DNA of 64,000 nt, taken from the NCBI RefSeq assembly GCF_034932365.1, contig NZ_JAYGHR010000082.1:12126-76125 (forward strand), in the 5' to 3' direction. The translations under genes were made by a program, and so were the position numbers. Below are positions 34,601 to 43,322 of this stretch, piece after piece (positions within the stretch are counted from its first letter, which is position 1; each line of letters opens with the position of its first letter). Source of the stretch: Capilliphycus robustus (GTDB taxonomy: Bacteria > Cyanobacteriota > Cyanobacteriia > Cyanobacteriales > Microcoleaceae). The notes beneath the pieces were generated by a model, which was not told the DNA's origin, searched no databases, and was given only the letters and a program-made list of their open reading frames with translations.

Positions 34601-37600
34601 GCCCAAATCTCCGGCGCTACTTTAGTTGGGTCAACCTCTTGCAAAATAGCAGGTTCAGAAGGCTCATTCCCATCGCCAAAAATCTCTGCCAATTGCCGGA
34701 AAGCCTCAATCTGCTCAGGCGTTAAATCTTCTGCATTAAACCGCCCTCCGCCAAACAACCCAAAATCAGGAGTTGCCGCATTCAAATTCACCTCGTAACC
34801 CAAATCAGCCAGAGATGCAATAGTGACAGCGCTAATCGGCCCATTCCCAGCCTTGCCGCTGAAGTTTAAATCAGCCGTCATCACCTCATCTTGGAACAGC
34901 GCCTCATTCCAATGGAAACCAGCCGAACCTTTACCCTCAGTTTCCAGAGAAATAGCATCAGTCAAACCGCCCAAATCTTTGAACGCATCAACCGCCTTGC
35001 CACCGTTATACTGAGCCAGCGGCGTACCCGCATAATCCACCAAACCCTTAGCTTCCCAAAGATTCCCAAAGCCCAAAGCGTGTAAAAACTCGTGCTGCAC
35101 CACACTGAACAACTGCCCAGAACGTTCTAACTCGGCAATATCCGCTGCATCAAACTGCACTAAAGATTGAGCGGGCAACATAGTTCCGTAGCGCATGAAA
35201 TCAATTTTAGTCCGCGCTTGGGTGCCGCTCGCACCGTCAATATTGGCAGTAGAAATCTTGATATTGATGTCATCAATCACCTTTCCATCCACCACCGCCG
35301 AGGGCAACCCTTTTCCAATCAAGGATGCAACGCTTTTAGCTACTGCTTCCATGATTTGTTGTTGGGAAGTTGTCAAGGGACTATCAAACTCCAAACCAAT
35401 ATTAAAGGGTTCCGTTGCGGTACTTTCAAACCCATACAGCATATAGGTAGCGGGACTCTCATTGCGTCGGTCAATTTTGAGAATGATTTCATCGGTTGCA
35501 TTGGCAGGTAATTGCAACTGATGGCTACCTTTGCCAAGGACTTGGGTTGCCAAAACTTCTCCAGAAGGGGTGAGATAGCTGACGGATAACTCACCGGACA
35601 ATACGGAAAATTCTGTTCCTTGTAAATAGCGACTATCTAGGCGATAGGTATCGGTGGGATCAATAGGACTGACTTGATCGATAATGTCCTGAGTCCCTGA
35701 AGGCAACAGTTGCACCGCCTCAGCCACACTGTTTCCGCCTGTGTCTACCGCCGTTTGAGGGACTCCGGGAGGAGTAGCAGCCGGATGGGTGGGATCTCCT
35801 GGTAGGGGTTTATTGGTGGGATTTTGAGAAATAAAGTTATCGGTGATGGTGCGTTGACCCGGTTTTACCGTGTAGAGTTGGGGTTCAGTGGCTTTAGCTA
35901 GGGTAATAGCCGCAGCGATATTGAGCAACCCTGCACCTGTCTTACTGTCCCAATTGGGTTGGGCGAGATCGGTGGCAGTACGTTTGATAATATCAATGAC
36001 TTGGGTATAGTTGAGATCGGGATTGGCTGCCCAAACTTGAGAAATAGTACCCGTTACCTTAGCGGTGGCAACGGTTGTACTGGATATTGAGCCACTATTA
36101 CCATCAGCTACAATATCTAAGGCGTCTCCACTTCCAGAATAACTCGCAGGGGCGTAGGCTTTTGGTACAGCGACAGCATTATTAACTCGTTCGGCTGCTC
36201 CAACGGTAATCAGGTTATCAAATTCTTTGGATAATTGACCCAAAGCTGACATCGTGCCGGGGTTATCTCCTGCGGAAACCACAACAATAATATTGTGTTT
36301 TTGAGCATAGGCGATCGCCGCTCGTTCTTGCGGAGTTAATTCATCACGAGTGGTTACACTTCCATCGGGATTAATTTGGGTTAAATCTAAACTTAAATTA
36401 ACCACAGCATTCGGTTGTCCTGATGCTTTAGCCGCATCGACAAATTCCACTAAAGATTCAGCCCATTTTCCTGAACCAATAGCTCGTCCCGCCAAAATCA
36501 GAGCGTTATCATTAATCCCATCAATACCAATCCCGTTATTTTGTTGGGCGGCAATAATTCCTAATACATGAGTTCCATGTTCGTTACCTTCTCCGGCCGC
36601 TAAAGTGGGGTCAGCATCGCCATCAACTTTATCGCTTCCCCAGGTAATTCGAGTATAGTCAATATCAGGATTATCCCCGCTAAAACCCGTGTCAATTATT
36701 CCCACTAAGGGTTGCTTTTCTGTAGCAAATTCAAATTGTACAGGGGGTTCAACGGGTGTGGGAAGAACGGGTTTTGTAATTAATTGAGTTTCCAGTCGTT
36801 CAATTAACTGTAATGTGTTGGCACTGACAGCAAAGTTAGGATTGGTTTCGGCTTGGGTTATTAAGCGATTGGTTAATTGTTCTAATTGTTGAATTAAATT
36901 GCTATTTACCGGGGTTTGCGAAAGGGTCTGATTCTGTAAATTGTAGGTCAGTTTTTCTAATCGATTAACCAGATTAACCGTTGGAGATTCAACTGTGGGG
37001 GTTGGGGGAGCTTCCGATAAAATATTTTCAACGTCTTCAAATTCAGTTGTATCAACGGGTAAAACTGAACTTTCCGAACTATTATCGACATCAATTAATT
37101 CCGTTTCTTCGGTTTCCTCAATACCTGAATTATCTAAATTTTTCTCAATTTCAACATTTTCTAACTGTTCAATTGCTTGAACAAAAGAAGTTTCTGAAAT
37201 CTCTTGAAGTTCAGTTTCTTCTAATTCCTGTTCGGATTCTTCGGCGAGGGTAATTTCTAAATTGTTTTCAACTTCCTCTACAACAGAGGTTTCAGAATTG
37301 TCTACAATTTCAACAACTTCGGATTCTTCAGCTTCCCCTACAACAGTTGAATTTTCTGAATTCTCCTTGATAACTGTTGGTTCAGTTTGGGAGGTAGAAC
37401 TTTCTGAATCTTCCTCAGCTTCGATAACTACCGATTCTTCAGCTTCCTCTACAATAGGAGTAGATAAGTTCTCCTCAACAACAGAGGTTTCAGAATTGTC
37501 TACAATTTCAACAACTTCTAATTCTTCAGTTTCCCCTACAACAGAAGTTTCAGAATTCTCTGCAATTTCAACAACTTCCGACTCATCCGTTTCCTCAACA

Positions 37601-39876
37601 GTTAGATTTTTTGAACTATCCTCGATAACTATTAGTTCGGTTTTGGAAGTAGAACTTTCAGAATTCTCCTCGGTTTCGATAACAAATGATTCTTCAGTTT
37701 CCTCTACAATAGAAGTCTCTAAATTGTTTTCTATTTCGGTAACTTCTGATTCTTCAGTTTGTTGAACGATAGGAGTATTTCCACTATCTTCGATTTCAAC
37801 AAGTTCAGATTTTTCTGTTTCCTCTACAACAGCAGTAGATAAGTTTTCCTCAACTTCGGTTTCTTCTAACTCCGATAATGATTCCTCAACAACAGGAGTT
37901 TCTAAGTTATTTTCAATTTCAACAACTTCAGATTCTTCAGTTTCCTCAATAATAGACGATTGTAAACTCTCATCTACTTCAATTTGTTCGGACTCCGGTT
38001 CGGTTGATTCTCCGATAGAAGTCTCTAGATTATCTTCAATTTCAATAACTTCTGTTGTTGAGGAATCAGAAGTTTCTGAGTTCTCTTCAATTTCAATAAT
38101 TTCGGATTCTTCAATCTCGGATTCTGTAGATTCTACTAATTCTGTAGATTCATTTTGAGATTCTTCATCCTCAGAAAATTCGACGGTTTCATCAATAACT
38201 TCGGTATCTGCAACTTCAGAATTAGATACCTCCTCATCGCTTTCAGTTTCGGTTTCAGATTCTTCCTGATCCAGTAAATCTTCAAACTCAGTTAAGAGAT
38301 CTGATAGATTATTTTCAATTTCAACAATCGGTTCTTCCGGTGTAATATAAGGTTGAGCATATTCAATTAATGCTTGACCCATATCGGAAGAACGCCAATC
38401 TTTATTCGGATTGATAACTTCATCTAAATGAACGGCTTCTCCGCTTGCTCCTCGCACCTGAAAGATGATATCATTGTAATCGTGATCACTTTTATTATCT
38501 ACTCGCAAATCTTCAAATACAAAGGTATTTCCATCTCCTGTAACATCCGCAATTTGTCCGAGTTGAAAACCATCTTCAGGATTGGCGGTTGACAATGAAA
38601 ATAAAGGTCGAATGGTTCCTTCTACACTGGGATTATCGAAGACTTGCTGTACTTTTCCATTGGGAACCAACATCACCGCAAATTTATCCCCCGGACGCAT
38701 ATTAAAGGTTTTTACCCCTAAATATTCTCCCCGGTTAAAATCGGTTTCTTCCAATCCTCCGCTAAATTTTGCGCCTTCGTTTCCATCGGAAATCACAACA
38801 TGACCGAGTTCAGAATCACTCAACGCACGGTTTGCTGCTTCTTTGATAAACTCTTCTAAAGTTAGGTCTAATTCCTCCATTCCTTCCAAACTGAAGATGG
38901 CGAGTTCACCCCGACCAAATCCTCCACCATCAAACAAATAATCAATTCCGATTTCCCCGGTTTCTCCGACGGTAAAGATACCGGAGTCAAAGTTAAAGTC
39001 AATGGGAGAATTAACAATTTCTTCGATAATTTCGGCGTTGCTATCGGTTTCGTTTTCGCTTTCGTTTTCGTTTACTGTATCGGTGTTGTTAGAGTCTTCA
39101 GTTTCAGAATCAGTCGATGATTCGGTTTCTTCTATTGATTCGTCTACCGAGGTTTCAGCAGTGGTTTCGGTATCTTCTGTCTCAGATTCTTCGTGTAAAG
39201 TTAACTCGTCGGAAATTTCTTCTGTTGGAGATTCTTCTAAGGTTGAATCTTCAGACATTTCTTCTGAGGAGGACGCGGTTGCAACGGATTCTTCTGAAGT
39301 TGAAGAATTTGAAGAACTTTCTGAGGAGGATACCGTTTGAGTAATATTTTCGGTTGAACTCTCTTCAACTTCTGATGAAGATTCTGAGTCTACTTCTAAA
39401 TCTTGATTGATTTCGGAATCGCTGTCGAAACTTGACTCTGTTATTTCAGCGTCGGAATTTTCGGTAAGTTCCGATGAAGATTCGGCTTCGGATGTAATTT
39501 CTTCATTAGATTCTGCTAAATCTTTCTCGGAAGTCTCAGAATTGTCTTCAACGTCTAATTCTTCTAGGTCGGTAATAAAAGGAATTTCAACTTCATCAAC
39601 TTCGTCAAGGTTGGAAACTTCGACGGGGGTTAAATCTTCTTCCGATGCGGTTTCAACCTCCGAGTCAAGTTCGCTTTCTATTTCATCCAGTAATTCACTC
39701 TCAATAATAATGGGGTCTGGACTGTCATCTCCTCCATCGACTAAACCACTTGGAGTCAGTATCGATTCTAGGATAAAGGTTTCTTGAGATGGAGGTTTTT
39801 TGGATTGAGACTGGAAACCGGAAGCAGGTTGACGTTTGCTAGAAGAAAAACCGATTAAATTTTTAAGTAAACCCAT
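31684..39876 (-). CDS. Giant multidomain protease-LysM protein with C-terminal nucleotidyltransferase toxin tip
   Basis: 2730 residues. In order: Ser/Glu-rich acidic region (60-290); DUF4114 (about 293-493, DHDYNDIIFQVRG); acidic imperfect repeats (516-960); S8 subtilase (Asp near 1062, His near 1103, with the usual Ser replaced by Thr1268 in STTVATAKVTG); a leishmanolysin-like metalloprotease (HEFLHALGFG near 1595, third His in HWNE near 1655); LysM (about 1772-1825); a basic-acidic coiled coil (1830-1930); PPC (1956-2050); a helical stretch; and a nucleotidyltransferase tip (about 2616-2730; IHGSRAAGTATPDSDIDIAV). Architecture fits a secreted, self-processing polymorphic toxin. No signal peptide is apparent. 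Confidence 0.88.
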   Translation of the reverse strand: MGLLKNLIGFSSSKRQPASGFQSQSKKPPSQETFILESILTPSGLVDGGDDSPDPIIIESELLDEIESELDSEVETASEEDLTPVEVSNLDEVDEVEIPFITDLEELDVEDNSETSEKDLAESNEEITSEAESSSELTENSDAEITESSFDSDSEINQDLEVDSESSSEVEESSTENITQTVSSSESSSNSSTSEESVATASSSEEMSEDSTLEESPTEEISDELTLHEESETEDTETTAETSVDESIEETESSTDSETEDSNNTDTVNENESENETDSNAEIIEEIVNSPIDFNFDSGIFTVGETGEIGIDYLFDGGGFGRGELAIFSLEGMEELDLTLEEFIKEAANRALSDSELGHVVISDGNEGAKFSGGLEETDFNRGEYLGVKTFNMRPGDKFAVMLVPNGKVQQVFDNPSVEGTIRPLFSLSTANPEDGFQLGQIADVTGDGNTFVFEDLRVDNKSDHDYNDIIFQVRGASGEAVHLDEVINPNKDWRSSDMGQALIEYAQPYITPEEPIVEIENNLSDLLTEFEDLLDQEESETETESDEEVSNSEVADTEVIDETVEFSEDEESQNESTELVESTESEIEESEIIEIEENSETSDSSTTEVIEIEDNLETSIGESTEPESEQIEVDESLQSSIIEETEESEVVEIENNLETPVVEESLSELEETEVEENLSTAVVEETEKSELVEIEDSGNTPIVQQTEESEVTEIENNLETSIVEETEESFVIETEENSESSTSKTELIVIEDSSKNLTVEETDESEVVEIAENSETSVVGETEELEVVEIVDNSETSVVEENLSTPIVEEAEESVVIEAEEDSESSTSQTEPTVIKENSENSTVVGEAEESEVVEIVDNSETSVVEEVENNLEITLAEESEQELEETELQEISETSFVQAIEQLENVEIEKNLDNSGIEETEETELIDVDNSSESSVLPVDTTEFEDVENILSEAPPTPTVESPTVNLVNRLEKLTYNLQNQTLSQTPVNSNLIQQLEQLTNRLITQAETNPNFAVSANTLQLIERLETQLITKPVLPTPVEPPVQFEFATEKQPLVGIIDTGFSGDNPDIDYTRITWGSDKVDGDADPTLAAGEGNEHGTHVLGIIAAQQNNGIGIDGINDNALILAGRAIGSGKWAESLVEFVDAAKASGQPNAVVNLSLDLTQINPDGSVTTRDELTPQERAAIAYAQKHNIIVVVSAGDNPGTMSALGQLSKEFDNLITVGAAERVNNAVAVPKAYAPASYSGSGDALDIVADGNSGSISSTTVATAKVTGTISQVWAANPDLNYTQVIDIIKRTATDLAQPNWDSKTGAGLLNIAAAITLAKATEPQLYTVKPGQRTITDNFISQNPTNKPLPGDPTHPAATPPGVPQTAVDTGGNSVAEAVQLLPSGTQDIIDQVSPIDPTDTYRLDSRYLQGTEFSVLSGELSVSYLTPSGEVLATQVLGKGSHQLQLPANATDEIILKIDRRNESPATYMLYGFESTATEPFNIGLEFDSPLTTSQQQIMEAVAKSVASLIGKGLPSAVVDGKVIDDINIKISTANIDGASGTQARTKIDFMRYGTMLPAQSLVQFDAADIAELERSGQLFSVVQHEFLHALGFGNLWEAKGLVDYAGTPLAQYNGGKAVDAFKDLGGLTDAISLETEGKGSAGFHWNEALFQDEVMTADLNFSGKAGNGPISAVTIASLADLGYEVNLNAATPDFGLFGGGRFNAEDLTPEQIEAFRQLAEIFGDGNEPSEPAILQEVDPTKVAPEIWAHAERAPNGQYYDWEDYLIVWGDTLSELAEWRMGSGSANNYWWIANHNGIPNPDYIQAGKVIKLPVHRPNYEQQQEAERQRREQELRERQEQEARDRQQQEDRLRNDQAEQERLRQDEQRRRQEAEANQRALEEQARRLAAEQERRRREREEYEREQARLAELRRQAEIARQQGKGGLDWYLAKPMPEFGPVDPFETSLTGETVGNLVPDDYYRFTLSRGGRITAELRKLLADADLVLYDVRNEPIAYSMREGITDEQIIADLIPGTYMLRVNSPKGVTTDYELVVKFQHKLSQMEIGPPPGWKVGGTSNGGGSGGGNTSPGVAFADPRIKQIYNTALNQFESAERGKANAQIRDLEAEKRQYQQELNDLLARMNAEQRNKVYTALDGVRNDAFRWLDSPGETNVFDNLVNGIFDQIPSWVYNVWGIGDALRIAKDTAKGAFNGALSLIKGKVNSARNEIKNAVSWFVEALKNAYRTGGEINSAIEGLARELKGKIDAQVANINNGIDWLKTEAIKNLGGLRNVGIGGWNFYDNLVVPQADNLANLVKNGVGAIANYFKGTVDYVKPRAQKTVADIVSALLGDQTGNLYNKINGIDQQIAATTRAVEERIVQKAVELKVDVDNWLNKLANDGKKLLDTILSLINSPGGQVGIEVIKVVLGMTPVGPVIDAIDTLAALWKIVIDGKRDPETYIELLGSLAGWFPGVGDAIKGVAKIALKGPIGALLKQLGPEVTKQIAKVFKEAKWKEILLDVVEGIGEIWGKFDSTMDEAAGWILDLMPGVRPALAGVGDLIRKFSDDATNAGDSLDDISKQIAKKIDDTSEQIAKEDKKEEDPPLMLPGPVRKVPQGLTQAQYSSISAKLRQKASYLSDDIRIHGSRAAGTATPDSDIDIAVRMSPEQYNQFVEERFKTPNPGSANEKSKEYAFTKGKIAAGKAGLRQLRNELEQELGMKVDLSVIKIGGNFDDGPWIALE

Positions 39877-40052
39877 AAAAAGTTAGCACAGCTTTTAGCT
39901 GAGTTGTAGTAGAACCCTGTTGCTGACCACCCCTAAAACGTTAGAAGACCTAGAGGAAATAACTAAGTCTTCTAACATAATTATTGGTAAATCTTTCTGA
40001 AGTTTTAGTTATTCCTTGCTTCTATTAAATCAGGTATTTTCCGAAAAGAGTA

Positions 40053-40139
40053 CCGTATATTTACGGATTTTATGAAATTTTAAAAATCACCGTAAATTTA
40101 CTGAATACAGAGAGCATCGCCGTCTCCGTAAATTTACTG
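40053..40139. promoter_or_regulatory. Triple CCGTA-type motif upstream of the giant gene
   Basis: CCGTATATTTACGG at 40053-40066, CCGTAAATTTACTG at 40090-40103 and again at 40126-40139. Spacing is 37 and 36 bp, close to 3.5 helical turns. The first is a perfect inverted repeat; the other two have a degenerate right arm. They lie 177-264 bp before the start of the giant gene. The same motif precedes the M50 gene. Confidence 0.55.
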
Positions 40140-41160
40140 ATGAGTCAACTTACAAGTTGATTCTCAACACAATTTATCTGTCGGTTTCAAAAGTAAATTG
40201 AAAGGTCAAATTAACAGAAAATCTTGGGGGTTGTGAAGATTGATGAAACTAGACAGCAAAGTTCAAGTCAAATCACTTTTTATTGAGCGATCGCTATCAC
40301 GTTAGCTATTTCTTGTCAGTTCTAGCAACAGCCAAGATGGTTAAGACTCTGGGTTAGGTTCCGTCATGCTTAAAAACGAAACGCCCTTATAATCTATGTT
40401 GGGTTGCTGTTTAGGTAGCGTTTGATTTTTTCGATAAACTAATCACTCTGTTCCGTTGTTTCTTCAGCTTCGCTCACCACCGCTATTTCTACATGATCCT
40501 GTTCTTCCAGTTCCGGGGAAGAATAGAGAATCAATCTTTTCCCGTAGCGATCGCATGACTAATGAATCATTATTAAAATCATAGATAATCTGCTTCAATA
40601 ATTTTCAAGCTGTTTCTGCATCACCCTCTATTTATTGCAGCATTGCCATAATTATTTTTTTCAAAAGTTTAATGTGTGGAACTCTAGGTTTTATTCTATT
40701 CTGACTAATCTCCAATGTGTAGCGGTTCTGGTACCGTTACCTATAAAACTCTAAAAAATGGGAAACGCGATCGCTGTCCTCTGTGTTTTAAATTAATGGA
40801 CAGCAGAACAGGTCAAATTAACCCATGAACCTCCCCCATCAGCAAGCCTACTTCTGTATGTTCAACAAACTATTAAACAGGAAAGTCTGTCATCGCCCGA
40901 TTGTAAGTTTCTTGAATCTCCTGAAGACTCGGCGGTGAGTCAAATATCAAAGACTGCTGAATATAAAGCCCAAAAAAGTATTAAATAAAAGCCTTGAATC
41001 TTTTTTCAATTTGACTTGGAAGATTCAGGATAACTTTTAGGGTCGGGTAGTCTCCTAAATCTACCGATAATTAACCAGTCACCGCACCGAGAGCAATACT
41101 GATTAATGGGTTCGCGCAGCGGGTTCATCGGTTACGGACTCGCATCGAGCGCGAATCTGA
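40140..41160. other. Intergenic region with short gene relics
   Basis: About 1 kb without an intact gene. On the minus strand, 40873-40980 reads FGLYIQQSLIFDSPPSLQ then EIQETYNRAMTDFPV and stops, and about 40435-40560 reads RYGKRLILYSSPELEEQD and ends in TEQSD; both look like C-terminal ends of lost genes. Several HIP1-type sites. No RNA gene recognised. Confidence 0.4.
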
Positions 41161-41676
41161 CTATGGATCGCTGAGTTCTTCTGTGTTTGCGTCGGATTCG
41201 GTTGCGATCACTTCTAGTTCGAGTTGAGGCTGAGGTTCTGTTGTGTTTTCTTCGAGTTCCGGTTGAGATTGGGGTTCTATTGCGATCGCTCTGGGTTCCG
41301 ATTGGGGTTGGGGTGAGGTTGCGATCGCTTTGGAGGATTCCGATTGAGGTTCCGTTGCGATCGCTTCCGGTTTAGATTGAGGCTGAGGTTCTATTGCGAT
41401 CGCAACGGAATCCGGTTGAGGTTGGGGTTCTGCTGTGTTTCCTTCGAGTTCCGATTGAGGTTGGGGTGCGGTTGCGATCGCTTTGGTTTCCAGTTGAGGC
41501 TGAGGTTCTATTGCGATTGCGCGGAGCGCAGTGGCGGAGCCAATCGCTCTGGGTGAGGATTCTTCGAGCGCCAATTCCTTAATTTTGAGTGCGGTATCAC
41601 GATTAACTGGGGAGAGAACTAAAAGCCAAGTGTCGCGCTCGTTTATGGAGTTAGTGCTGTTTGGCCACTGCCGCAT
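41161..41676 (-). CDS. Pro/Gln/Glu repeat protein rich in HIP1-encoded AIA units
   Basis: 171 residues. After a short start (about 1-55) with RDTWLLVLSPVNRDTALKI, the rest is an imperfect repeat of about 15 residues around AIAIEPQPQ and EPQPQSE. Many AIA units are written by GCGATCGC (HIP1) or its near copies, so the repeat carries this octamer at regular places. No family recognised. It may be a real low-complexity protein or an expanding repeat with no stable function. Confidence 0.45.
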   Translation of the reverse strand: MRQWPNSTNSINERDTWLLVLSPVNRDTALKIKELALEESSPRAIGSATALRAIAIEPQPQLETKAIATAPQPQSELEGNTAEPQPQPDSVAIAIEPQPQSKPEAIATEPQSESSKAIATSPQPQSEPRAIAIEPQSQPELEENTTEPQPQLELEVIATESDANTEELSDP

Positions 41677-41900
41677 TATTCTCGTTTTATCTTAGCGAAA
41701 GCCTGCTCGGATTGCAATGCGTTAATCTTCCGGTTTGCGAGGCAATCTCCGCATCATATTGTTGAATTCGGTGAGTAAAGAGTGTCATTGGTTATCCTCT
41801 CCAATTCATTTGTTTAATGTGTCGGGTTTGGGAAGTGTTGCGACCCCCGAATTAATTTTCTTGGAACTTAACCTATTCTCACCCTAAATTGATTACTTCG

Positions 41901-42200
41901 TCAATATAGAGAATTGTCGATAGAAGTTTTATAACGAATAAGATAGAAACCGTGCAGTTTGTATGATTTAAGTAGGTCGGCGGGAAATATTATCACTATG
42001 TAACGAAACGTTATATTAACAATATTATCGGGGTTGGAAAAATAAGCCCCCCGTCCGTCTTCTATATTAAATTCTTGAAAACTATGAAATAAGTTTCCTC
42101 CCCGAACTGTAATTGTTAGTAGTCCGAACTTGTCAGAATTCAATCTCATTAACAGTTTTTTGCCGTTGCTCAACTGATTCAGCGTCAAACTGTGAGGCAA
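41901..42200 (-). pseudogene. Relic of a two-partner-secretion (hemagglutinin-type) exoprotein
   Basis: Contains ITVRGGNLFHSFQEFNIEDG and RGAYFSNPDNIVNI, the signature of the N-terminal TPS domain of filamentous-hemagglutinin-like proteins. Beyond that the frame shifts; the next expected parts (a VTGDNIS-like stretch and LLKSYKLHGFYLI) appear partly in other frames. No long exoprotein follows. Confidence 0.55.
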
Positions 42201-42503
42201 AGTTATTGAGTTGTTTGGCGATGATCGCTAGGTCGGAGTTCAACATACTCGGGGCAAGTTTCGCAGTGCGGGCTGTTTTTTCCTCCAAATATCGGTCTAC
42301 CTTTGGTGTTGGAATAGATGAACGATTCGGCATCCCTACAACTGCGTTCGATGTCCGGTTTTTGCCCTATTGGTGTTTGGATTAAATAGGGTTTGCCCAA
42401 AGATGTTTTTCGATGCTGGAGTCTACAACAAAAAATCCAGCAGAAAACGGGATAAAATATTGGTTTCATCCGTTCACGGCCGATGAATTGGCGGTGCTTG
42501 CGG

Positions 42504-43025
42504 ATGACTCGCGAACCGAGTCAAGATGAAACTAGACTCTGCTTAAAAACTCGTGAAAGTAAAGTAATTACAGCTTTAGGAGTCAAACCTAAAGGTTTCG
42601 TACAATGGAATTTTAAATCTTATTATATATAGGTCGCGATCGCTCCGAAAAGCGGAGAAAGTTTCTTCCTGGAGTTCTCACATTTAGATGGAGATTGTTT
42701 TCAAATATTTTTAGACCACTTATCTCAATCCTATCCGAGCTATCAGAACATTATACAACTAGATAATGGTCTTTTTCACGCAGGCAGTAAGCTGAAAATA
42801 CCTGATAATATTTTACTTATTTTTCAACCGCCTTACAGCCATGAGTTGAATCCAATTGAACGAGTATGGCATTATTTTAAACAGCATCTCAGATGGGAAA
42901 TTTATCAAGATCTAGAACAACTTAAAGATAAAGTTCGTTCTGTAATTGAAGGCTTCTCTCCAGAAATTATAGCATCTTTAACTGGATGGGATTACATTTT
43001 AGAAGCCCTGGCTACTGTTGCATAA
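42504..43025 (+). pseudogene. IS630-type transposase relic
   Basis: One frame from 42504 reads DETRLCLKTRESKVITALG, KPKGFVQWNFKSYYI, a TAG at 42630-42632, then GESFFLEFSHLDGDCFQIFL, IIQLDNGLFHAGS and ELNPIERVWHYFKQHLRWE to a TAA. LDNG and NPIE carry the second and third acidic residues of the DDE triad. The N-terminal domain and the start are missing and there is one internal stop. No inverted repeats were found. Confidence 0.75.
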
Positions 43026-43322
43026 CTTTTTAGAAATGGTATCAGAACACTTTATGAAAACTACGCAGGGTGTATTGAATCAAGACCCCGACTTCCCGAT
43101 TTTCTCAACCCCGAAGCATGATTTTTTGCTGAGGAACTGGAAGTAAATTCAGTTAATATTATGGTCTCACAACTTTAAAAAGTCTCGAAGATTGAGGAGT
43201 ATTGAGTTGGCGATCGCATTGAATAAATCTGTAGCAGTTCTTCTTAAAATTCTTAGAATCTGGAAGATGTTGCTATTTGAGCTAGCAATTGAATTTCCAA
43301 GCTAAAATCTGCCTCTACCCCT

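Noticed and set aside
37262..39787. Several Ser/Thr-rich ORFs on the plus strand
   Set aside because: They mirror the acidic repeats of the giant minus-strand gene and have no features of their own.
40053..40139. NtcA binding sites
   Set aside because: The spacer between GTA and TAC is 4 bases, not the 8 needed for NtcA.
42113..42469. Overlapping ORFs on both strands near the TPS relic
   Set aside because: Short, no family pattern, in a stretch of decayed sequence.
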